DNA of 9,701 bases, from positions 1 to 9,701 of the forward strand of contig DKMK01000126.1 in the NCBI GenBank assembly GCA_002469545.1. The letters run 5' to 3'. Origin of the DNA: Rhodobacterales bacterium UBA7416 (GTDB lineage: Bacteria > Pseudomonadota > Alphaproteobacteria > Rhodobacterales > Rhodobacteraceae). The notes under the pieces were generated by a model. That model was not told the origin of the DNA. It ran no database searches and worked only from the letters and a program-made list of their open reading frames with translations. The position numbers were made by a program, and so were the translations under genes. The stretch's first letter is position 1, and each line of letters begins with the position of its first letter. Positions 1-5,717 of the stretch are shown one piece after another.

Positions 1-1064
1 GACGTCCAAAGACGTGTGATCATGCGGTCAACTTTTGGGGTTTGTACTTTTGAAGGCCATAATTTTGCTTTGGCCTCTTCGGTTGGGAAAATACCCGTAT
101 CTGATGTGATATCTTCGTCGATCAATGGCATCGCCGCCGTGTTCGCAGACGCATACCAAACATAGTTTGTGATATCCGCCGTGATTTGAGCGCCCATAAT
201 GAAATCGATAAATTTATGTGCCGCATCTGGGTTTGGTGCATCCACAGGGATCGTCAACATGTCAAACCACTGCAACGCACCCTCTTTTGGCACCACATAT
301 GTCAATTCAACACCATTATCTGCTTCGTCTGCACGATCACGTGCTTGGAATACGTCACCTGACCAACCAACAGCCACACATGTGTCACCGTTTGCAAGAT
401 CATTGATATACTGCGACGAATGGAAATAGCGCACATATGGACGGATTGATTTAAGCAATTCGCCAGCCGCATCGAGTTCAGCCTTGTCAGAAGAATTCGG
501 ATCGTGACCCAAATAGTTTAGCGCCGCAGGTATAATTTCTGTTGGTGCGTCCAACATGGAAATCCCGCAATCTGCCAATTTCGCAGCGCTTTCTGGATTA
601 AATACCATGTCCCAGCTGTCGCCAGCATAATCAGCACCCAAACGATCAGCGACCATACCAGTATTATAACCAATACCAGTTGTGCCCCAAAGATAGATCA
701 CAGAGTGCGCATTGTCCGCATCGTAACCAGCGGCACCAGCCATCAAGGCCGCATCCATGTTACCCAAGTTTGAAAGTTTTGATTTATCCAATTTTTGGTA
801 AACGCCGGCTTCGATTTGGCGCTGCATAAAATCAGATGTTGGAACAGTCAGATCGTAACCTGATGCACCAGCCAGCATTTTCGCTTCTAGGACTTCGTTG
901 CTGTCGTACACATCATAAGTCACTTTAATGCCAGTGGCGGCTTCAAATTTTTCGATTGTGTCTTCGGCGATATAATCAGACCAGTTATAAATGCGCAGCT
1001 CTTCAGCGTTTGCCAATGTAGTTGACAACGCGAGCGCGGAAACAGTTAGGGATAGGATTTTCAT
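1..1064 (-). CDS. potF: Putrescine/polyamine ABC transporter periplasmic binding protein (PotF-like), 3' end cut by window
   Basis: Periplasmic solute-binding protein that delivers putrescine or a related polyamine to an ABC importer. The reading frame is open from an ATG at 1064 to the window edge, giving 354 codons; the family is about 365-370 residues, so only the last ten or so are missing. Residues 1-20 form a signal peptide ending ANA. The mature start ELRIYNWSDYI is diagnostic of the PotD/PotF family. Pocket residues seen by comparison with remembered E. coli PotF: W28, S29, D30, S77, E176, W234, D237, D268 and Y304. The position matching E. coli F276 appears to be W266, as in spermidine-binding PotD, so polyamine preference is uncertain. 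The block YFHSSQYINDLANGD (213-227) is strongly PotF-like. GGAGAG lies 4 bases before the ATG (1069-1074). The gene is divergent from the GntR gene; permease and ATPase genes are not in the window and may lie beyond the left edge. Confidence 0.93.
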   Translation of the reverse strand, partial: MKILSLTVSALALSTTLANAEELRIYNWSDYIAEDTIEKFEAATGIKVTYDVYDSNEVLEAKMLAGASGYDLTVPTSDFMQRQIEAGVYQKLDKSKLSNLGNMDAALMAGAAGYDADNAHSVIYLWGTTGIGYNTGMVADRLGADYAGDSWDMVFNPESAAKLADCGISMLDAPTEIIPAALNYLGHDPNSSDKAELDAAGELLKSIRPYVRYFHSSQYINDLANGDTCVAVGWSGDVFQARDRADEADNGVELTYVVPKEGALQWFDMLTIPVDAPNPDAAHKFIDFIMGAQITADITNYVWYASANTAAMPLIDEDITSDTGIFPTEEAKAKLWPSKVQTPKVDRMITRLWT

Positions 1065-1117
1065 TTTTCTCTCCATGTCGGCGGGCGTCCATTTTAGATT
1101 AAACAGCTGGCCCAAAA

Positions 1118-1146
1118 ATTGTATCACATCTATCTTTTTGTGATAT
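1118..1146 (-). promoter_or_regulatory. Candidate promoter for the potF-like gene
   Basis: On the minus strand TACAAT (1123-1118) matches the -10 consensus at five of six positions. Seventeen bases upstream is a weak -35, ATATCA (1146-1141). Transcription would begin near 1111 and leave a leader of about 47 bases. Both hexamers overlap the inverted repeat at 1122-1145, as expected for a repressed promoter. The weak -35 keeps this a candidate only. Confidence 0.4.
1120..1145. promoter_or_regulatory. Inverted repeat in the divergent potF-gntR gap, candidate GntR operator
   Basis: TATCACA (1122-1128) and TGTGATA (1139-1145) are perfect 7-base inverted copies separated by 10 bases. The left arm also sits inside TGTATCACA (1120-1128), a TGT-N3-ACA element resembling the GT-N3-AC core known for FadR-type GntR operators. 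The right arm runs into the palindrome TGATATCA (1141-1148). The regulator gene starts about 95 bases away and the transport gene about 58 bases away on the other side, so one site could control both. The assignment to this regulator is inferred from position and motif style. Confidence 0.5.
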
Positions 1147-1240
1147 CATTTTCAAAACGTGCTCTATTAAGGTACGATTCGTCAAATCATTTCTGGCCTT
1201 CTCGGTCAAACGGCACAGTATTTAATAGAAAGGGACCGTT

Positions 1241-1930
1241 ATGTTGAAGAATACTCCCAATCTACCGGAAATCCTCCGTCCCTCGGATATGACTGCCCAA
1301 GAATACATTTATCAACGACTGCGTAACTCTATCATGTTGGGCCTCATCGCCCCTGGAAACCCAATCACAATTCGCGGCCTAGCAGAGGTATTGAATACCA
1401 GCCCAACACCAGTGCGCGAAGCATTGCGTCGCTTGTCGACTGAACATGCACTGAAATTATTGCCCAATCGACGCATTGTTGTTCCCCAGATGACGCCAGA
1501 CCGTTTCAAAGAATTGATACTACTGCGCGTCACATTAGAAGAACACGCAGCACGCGCAGCCCTGCCCTTTATTACTGAACGCTTGGTGGATCAGGTAACA
1601 GTATTAGACTTAAAACTAGACCAAGCTGTCGAAGACGAAAATCGCGATCAGTTAATCAAGATAAACCAACAGTTTCACAGATCAATCTACACGGCCAATC
1701 CCGATCAGGTCATCATGCCCATGATCGAAAGCATCTGGTTACAACTCGGCCCTTTCACACGTATCGCTGCGCGCAACGTAAAAGAGCTGTACGTCGTTGA
1801 TCACCACAAAGAGGTCATCGCCGCGTTGCGTCAGCGCGATGAGACAGCATTGCTGAACAGCATCGCCGCAGATATCAAAGGCGGCGTTGGGCATCTCCAC
1901 GCGGATGCCTTGGAACGTATTTTGGGCTGA
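1241..1930 (+). CDS. GntR-family transcriptional regulator, FCD (FadR C-terminal) subfamily
   Basis: DNA-binding, ligand-responsive regulator of 229 residues, a normal length for the FCD group. Residues 18-83 form the winged helix-turn-helix, with the family signature SPTPVREALRRL at 54-65. Residues about 90-222 are the all-helical FCD ligand domain. Candidate metal/ligand residues are H146 (QQFHRSIY), H188/H189 (DHHKEVI) and H218; the usual acidic residue four before the first His is N142 here, so metal binding may be weaker. The ATG at 1241 has AGGGA 5 bases upstream. The gene is divergent from the polyamine-binding gene and is followed after 4 bases by an M20D amidohydrolase. By position it is the local regulator of both; its effector is unknown, but a substrate or product of the amidohydrolase or the imported amine is a reasonable guess. 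Confidence 0.9.
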   Translation: MLKNTPNLPEILRPSDMTAQEYIYQRLRNSIMLGLIAPGNPITIRGLAEVLNTSPTPVREALRRLSTEHALKLLPNRRIVVPQMTPDRFKELILLRVTLEEHAARAALPFITERLVDQVTVLDLKLDQAVEDENRDQLIKINQQFHRSIYTANPDQVIMPMIESIWLQLGPFTRIAARNVKELYVVDHHKEVIAALRQRDETALLNSIAADIKGGVGHLHADALERILG

Positions 1931-1934
1931 TCAC

Positions 1935-3080
1935 GTGCTAAACAACCAAGAACTCGTTAATCTTATAGCTTTGCGCCGCGCATTACACCGCGCACCCGAA
2001 ATCTCTGGGCAAGAAATTGAAACAGCCAAAACGATCCAATCTTATCTTGCAACCACCAAGCCTGACAAAGTGATTACTGGGCTTGGTGGTGCTGGACTTG
2101 CCTTTATTTACCAAGGCATCGAAACAGGCCCCACTGTCATGGTGCGCGCCGAATTGGACGCCTTACCGATCCACGAAACCAGCAATGTTCCATATCAAAG
2201 CGAAATCGCAAATATGGGGCACTTGTGCGGGCATGACGGACATATGGCGATATTATGTGGTTTGGCGCATCTCGTCGCACATAAACGCCCAGCGCGTGGT
2301 CGCGTTATTTTATTATTCCAACCAGCCGAAGAAACAGGCCAAGGTGCTAAGGCCGTTTTAGACGATCCACAATTTGCACAAATCACGCCTGATTACGTCT
2401 TTTCATTGCACAATTTACCTGGCTTGAAACAAGGGCATGTTGGCTTGGTAAAACTTGGGGCGAATTGCGCGTCGCGGGGGTTACAGATTGATTTAAATGG
2501 AATTACCGCCCACGCATCCATGCCAGAAACGGGCGTATCACCAATGCAAGCTGTTGCAGAACTGATGCCTGCATTGTCTGCACTTGGCGATGGCGGTAAA
2601 CTTGATGATGCATTTAAATTGGTCACGCTTACCCATGCAAACATGGGCGAGCCAACGTTTGGCATTGCGCCCGGGCATGCGCGAATCCACGCAACGCTAC
2701 GTGCGCTTCATGACAGCGCCATGCAGGCGCTGTGCGACAGATGTGAAGCATTCGTCACAAGCACGTCTAAAAAATATGGCTTGGATGCAACGTTTTCATA
2801 CCACGATATATTTCATTCATGTCACAACGACCCAAACGCAATCGATATCCTTAACAGGGCGTGTGATGCACTGAACATCACGATTGATCATTCTATCGGC
2901 CCTATGCGCTGGTCCGAAGATTTTGGTTTGTTCGCCAACCACGCCAAAACTGCTATGTTCTTGCTTGGATCTGGGGCAGATCAACCACAACTTCATAACC
3001 CAAATTATGACTTCCCCGATGATTTAATCCCAATCGGTGCTGAAATTTTCCACAATGCGATACGCGAAATACTCGAATAA
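1935..3080 (+). CDS. M20D-family amidohydrolase (hippurate hydrolase / N-acyl amino acid deacylase type)
   Basis: Cytoplasmic di-metal peptidase-like enzyme that cleaves an N-acyl amide bond. With the GTG start at 1935 the protein is 381 residues. Metal and catalytic motifs in order: CGHDGHM (98-104), FQPAEE with paired Glu 132/133, HNLPG (His159), AHASMPE (His193 of the lid domain) and LHNPNYDFPDD (His354). There is no signal peptide. GTG at 1935 is chosen because it gives the usual family N-terminus (ELVNLIALRRALHRAPEISG) just after the regulator stop; ATG at 1905 or TTG at 1887 are alternatives that would overlap that gene, and none has a strong ribosome binding site, which suggests translational coupling. 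It is co-transcribed with the GntR gene. The substrate cannot be read from sequence; the neighbouring transporter hints at an N-acylated amine or amino acid. Confidence 0.88.
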   Translation: MLNNQELVNLIALRRALHRAPEISGQEIETAKTIQSYLATTKPDKVITGLGGAGLAFIYQGIETGPTVMVRAELDALPIHETSNVPYQSEIANMGHLCGHDGHMAILCGLAHLVAHKRPARGRVILLFQPAEETGQGAKAVLDDPQFAQITPDYVFSLHNLPGLKQGHVGLVKLGANCASRGLQIDLNGITAHASMPETGVSPMQAVAELMPALSALGDGGKLDDAFKLVTLTHANMGEPTFGIAPGHARIHATLRALHDSAMQALCDRCEAFVTSTSKKYGLDATFSYHDIFHSCHNDPNAIDILNRACDALNITIDHSIGPMRWSEDFGLFANHAKTAMFLLGSGADQPQLHNPNYDFPDDLIPIGAEIFHNAIREILE

Positions 3081-3152
3081 CGCATCGGTTTTCGCAAAAC
3101 ACCAAAGTTACCCTAACGTCACTTACTTGCGACGCGGCGTCATCACGGTGCG

Positions 3153-3181
3153 TTGTCTTGCTAATGTTCACAAACTAAATA
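3153..3181 (+). promoter_or_regulatory. Weak candidate promoter for the acyl-CoA dehydrogenase gene
   Basis: TTGTCT (3153-3158) and TAAATA (3176-3181) are separated by 17 bases, in the 141-base gap between the amidohydrolase stop and the dehydrogenase start. The -35 matches four of six positions and the -10 only three. The gap also holds GACGC-G-GCGTC (3131-3141), a small dyad just upstream of the -35 that could be an operator. A strong AGGAGG (3211-3216) sits 5 bases before the ATG. Confidence 0.3.
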
Positions 3182-3221
3182 CGATTAAGGCAGAAAATAA
3201 TCCCCACAACAGGAGGAACGC

Positions 3222-5000
3222 ATGCCCATCTATAACGCACCGACCAAAGATATGGCTTTTATCTTGCACGAGGTTTTAAAAACCCAAGATTTAGATATCA
3301 AAGGATATGACGATCTAAGCGCCGATTTTACATCCCAAGTTTTAGACGAAGCAGGTAAATTGGCCCGCGATGTATTCCAACCGATCAACGCCAGCGGCGA
3401 CGCCGAAGGCTGTACATTAGAAAACGGTGTTCTGCGCACACCAACAGGTTTCAAAGAAGCATTTCAAACCTACCGCGAAGGCGGTTGGAACGGTTTGGAT
3501 TGTGATCCAGAATATGGCGGCCAAGGCATGCCATATGTTCTGCACACTGCGATTGCTGAAATCTTCTGCTCTGCAAACATGGCGCTGACCATGTATCCGG
3601 GCCTGACCCACGGCGCGTATTCCGCAATCCACGCACATGGCACAGACGCGCAAAAACAAACATACCTGCCCAAAATGGTTGATCTGGAATGGTCTGGCAC
3701 CATGAACCTGACGGAACCACATTGCGGTACTGATCTGGGTTTGATGCGCACCAAAGCAGACCCCCAAAGCGATGGGTCATACAAAATCTCAGGCCAAAAA
3801 ATCTTCATCTCTGCTGGCGACAACGACATGACGGATAACGTCATCCACCTTGTTCTGGCGAAAATCCCAGGTGGGCCAGATGGCGTCAAAGGCATTTCAT
3901 TGTTCATCGTACCAAAATTCATGGTCAACGACGATGGCTCCTTGGGCGATCGCAATGGCGTGTCCGTTGGCAACATCGAAGAAAAGATGGGCATCCACGG
4001 CAACGCAACCTGTGTGATGAATTACGACGACGCAACCGGTTACCTGCTGGGCACTGAACACAAAGGCATGCGTGCGATGTTCACCATGATGAACGAGGCC
4101 CGCTTGGGCGTCGGCATGCAAGGGTTGGCACAAGCCGAAGCAGCCTATCAAAACGCCGTTGAATACGCCAAAGACCGCCTACAAGGGCGCGATGTCACAG
4201 GCACAAAAAACCCAGACGGTCCAGCCGATCCACTGATCGTACACCCCGATATCCGCCGCATGTTGATGAACCAAAAATCCTTCATCGAAGGCTCGCGCGC
4301 TTTCACCCTGTGGGGTGCCATGATGATTGATCGTGCACACGGCGCAAACGAAGAAGCCGCCGAAGGTCTGATTTCCCTCCTAACACCAGTGTTAAAGGGT
4401 TTTAACACAGACATCGGTTACGACATGACAGTTCAGGCACAACAAGTCTTCGGCGGCCACGGCTATATCGAAGAACACGGCATGTCCCAATTCACCCGCG
4501 ATGCACGTATCGCGATGATTTACGAAGGCGCGAATGGCGTCCAAGCACTTGACCTTGTGGGACGCAAAATGCCCAAGGACGGTGGCAAACACGTCATGGC
4601 CTTCTTCGAGATGATTAAAACATTCGCATCCGAAAACAAAGGCGACGAAGCATTCGAAGCTGATTTCTTAACCCCCCTAAAAGAAGCATCAAAAGATCTG
4701 CAATCCGTCATGATGTATTTCATGCAAGCAGGGATGAAAAACCCAAATGATGCGCTGGCAGGTTCAACAGATGCACTGCATATGTTTGGTCATGTTGTTC
4801 TGGGCCTAATGTGGGCACAAATGGCAAAAACATCCATGGATGCATTGGCCGCAGGCACAGATGATCCAGAGTTTTACGAAAACAAACTGATCACGGGTCG
4901 GTATTACATGCAACGCTGGCTCCCCACGACCAAGGCACACATGGCACGCGCCATGTCAGGTTCAACAAATGTAATGGGTCTGGACGCAGACGCGTTTTAG
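3222..5000 (+). CDS. Large acyl-CoA dehydrogenase of the DmdC/AcdA type
   Basis: FAD-dependent enzyme that oxidises an acyl-CoA to the 2,3-enoyl-CoA. At 592 residues it belongs to the long subgroup with an extra C-terminal domain, not the usual 380-residue form. Order: N-terminal helical domain (about 35-155), middle beta domain with MNLTEPHCGTDLG (161-173) and GQKIFISAGD (191-200), C-terminal helical domain (about 285-450) with QVFGGHGYIEEHGMSQ (408-423), then the subgroup tail (about 465-590). The likely catalytic base is E435 in IYEGANG; as I recall, this is also the reported position of the catalytic Glu in roseobacter DmdC (methylmercaptopropionyl-CoA dehydrogenase). Roseobacters carry several such paralogs, including general fatty-acid enzymes, so dmdC is not assigned. 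The ATG has AGGAGG 5 bases upstream. The gene stands alone: no thiolase or hydroxyacyl-CoA dehydrogenase follows, and a hairpin lies after the stop. Confidence 0.93.
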   Translation: MPIYNAPTKDMAFILHEVLKTQDLDIKGYDDLSADFTSQVLDEAGKLARDVFQPINASGDAEGCTLENGVLRTPTGFKEAFQTYREGGWNGLDCDPEYGGQGMPYVLHTAIAEIFCSANMALTMYPGLTHGAYSAIHAHGTDAQKQTYLPKMVDLEWSGTMNLTEPHCGTDLGLMRTKADPQSDGSYKISGQKIFISAGDNDMTDNVIHLVLAKIPGGPDGVKGISLFIVPKFMVNDDGSLGDRNGVSVGNIEEKMGIHGNATCVMNYDDATGYLLGTEHKGMRAMFTMMNEARLGVGMQGLAQAEAAYQNAVEYAKDRLQGRDVTGTKNPDGPADPLIVHPDIRRMLMNQKSFIEGSRAFTLWGAMMIDRAHGANEEAAEGLISLLTPVLKGFNTDIGYDMTVQAQQVFGGHGYIEEHGMSQFTRDARIAMIYEGANGVQALDLVGRKMPKDGGKHVMAFFEMIKTFASENKGDEAFEADFLTPLKEASKDLQSVMMYFMQAGMKNPNDALAGSTDALHMFGHVVLGLMWAQMAKTSMDALAAGTDDPEFYENKLITGRYYMQRWLPTTKAHMARAMSGSTNVMGLDADAF

Positions 5001-5008
5001 GTTTTCTT

Positions 5009-5032
5009 GATCCCTGCTTTCGGGCAGGGATC
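5009..5032 (+). terminator. Hairpin after the acyl-CoA dehydrogenase gene, probable terminator
   Basis: GATCCCTGC (5009-5017) pairs perfectly with GCAGGGATC (5024-5032) around a 6-base loop. It begins 8 bases after the TAG. The tract that follows (ATTCTC) is only partly T-rich, so termination may be partial. Nearly the same hairpin recurs at 5689-5710. Confidence 0.6.
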
Positions 5033-5081
5033 ATTCTCACCAATAATCCGCGTTATAAAAGCGCGTAAATCTCGACGATTA

Positions 5082-5100
5082 AGGCAAGTCGACATTGCCT
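5082..5100 (-). terminator. Weak hairpins between the convergent genes
   Basis: AGGCAA (5082-5087) and TTGCCT (5095-5100) form a 6-base stem with a 7-base loop downstream of the SHOCT gene. A second small stem, AATCGG (5136-5141) with CCGATT (5146-5151), has the SHOCT stop codon in its loop. Neither is followed by a good T tract on the minus strand, so a termination role is uncertain. Nothing else is evident in 5033-5141. Confidence 0.25.
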
Positions 5101-5141
5101 AAGCCTTACGCCTCAGAAAACACAAATCCCAACTGAATCGG

Positions 5142-5462
5142 TTATCCGATTAACAGCTTCTTGCGCTCGGCATAATCCTTGGCATCTATATCACCATTGG
5201 CAAAACGTAAATTTAACGTGTTCAGTGCCGTATTACCCTTTTCCTCAGAAACGCCACTTCCAGATGTTATCCATCGAATAAGGGCAACACCCCCGACGAT
5301 CAGTGCCGCCAATAGAACCATCATAAACACTGGCCCCATGAACATACTAAACTCGTTACCACCAAACATATGCGGATGATCATATCCCCCAGATGCATCT
5401 GCAAAAACAGGCCCAACAAACGTCAACGCTATTACGGCGCTTGGAATAACTGAATATCTCAT
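5142..5462 (-). CDS. Small membrane-anchored SHOCT-domain protein with signal peptide
   Basis: 106-residue envelope protein of unknown function. Residues 1-21 look like a signal peptide (cleavage near VFA-DA). A short His/Met/Gly-rich stretch follows (27-49: HPHMFGG, then several Met). One membrane helix spans about 42-64. A charged linker leads to a C-terminal SHOCT motif (about 78-105: ALNTLNLRFANGDIDAKDYA then ERKKLL), a short helical element common at the ends of bacterial membrane and stress proteins. The start is secure: GGAGAG lies about 5 bases before the ATG. A perfect FNR/FixK box and a -10 sit upstream, so expression should rise when oxygen falls. The His/Met stretch could bind copper or another metal, but that is inference. 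The gene is alone on its strand here and converges with the acyl-CoA dehydrogenase gene. Confidence 0.8.
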   Translation of the reverse strand: MRYSVIPSAVIALTFVGPVFADASGGYDHPHMFGGNEFSMFMGPVFMMVLLAALIVGGVALIRWITSGSGVSEEKGNTALNTLNLRFANGDIDAKDYAERKKLLIG

Positions 5463-5516
5463 TTTATTCTCTCCATTTTCATTGCGTGATCGCTCTACTG
5501 GCTATCAATACATTCC

Positions 5517-5557
5517 ATAATGACACATTCAGAATTTACTGCGTTGATCTATATCAA
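5517..5557 (-). promoter_or_regulatory. FNR/FixK-type activator box and -10 for the SHOCT gene
   Basis: TTGAT-CTAT-ATCAA (5544-5557) matches the FNR/FixK/DNR consensus TTGAT-N4-ATCAA at every fixed base, and the flanking G and C extend the dyad. On the minus strand CATTAT (5522-5517) is a four-of-six -10. A start near 5510 puts the box centre at about -40.5, essentially the class II activator position (-41.5). The leader would be about 48 bases. No plus-strand gene starts nearby, so the SHOCT gene is the evident target. Confidence 0.75.
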
Positions 5558-5582
5558 CTACCCAAGCCATGGCTCCATACAG

Positions 5583-5640
5583 GGCGCTTTAGGCGCCGAG
5601 TGAACGTAATCGGTCTGGATACAAAAGCGTTTTAAGCGCC
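5583..5640. repeat. Two similar small hairpin elements in the SHOCT-pentapeptide gap
   Basis: GCGCTTTAGGCGCC (5584-5597) and GCGTTTTAAGCGCC (5627-5640) share 12 of 14 bases and lie 43 bases apart. The first forms a perfect 5-base stem (GGCGC with GCGCC, 5583-5597); the second forms a weaker stem with one wobble pair. They lie between the FNR box and the pentapeptide gene terminator. Function unknown; the rest of 5463-5680 shows no coding region. Confidence 0.35.
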
Positions 5641-5680
5641 CCCATCCACAACTGTCATCCCCGCCGTATGGCGAAACACC

Positions 5681-5710
5681 AAAAACAAATCCCCGCCTTT
5701 GGGCAGGGAT
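5681..5710 (-). terminator. Rho-independent terminator of the pentapeptide-repeat gene
   Basis: On the minus strand ATCCCTGCC and GGCGGGGAT pair with one G-T wobble around the loop CAAA (5710-5689). The stem is followed directly by TTGTTTTT (5688-5681). It starts 7 bases after the stop codon, the classic layout. Confidence 0.85.
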
Positions 5711-5717
5711 CAACGCC

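Noticed and set aside
199..429. Small plus-strand frames inside the potF-like gene
   Set aside because: The minus-strand frame is continuous and matches a known family over its full length.
1887..1934. Upstream TTG/ATG start for the amidohydrolase
   Set aside because: It would add up to 16 residues unlike the family and overlap the regulator; GTG at 1935 gives the usual N-terminus. Not fully excluded.
3417..4003. Several minus-strand frames within the acyl-CoA dehydrogenase gene
   Set aside because: They are shadows of a strongly conserved 592-residue protein; several overlap each other in different frames.
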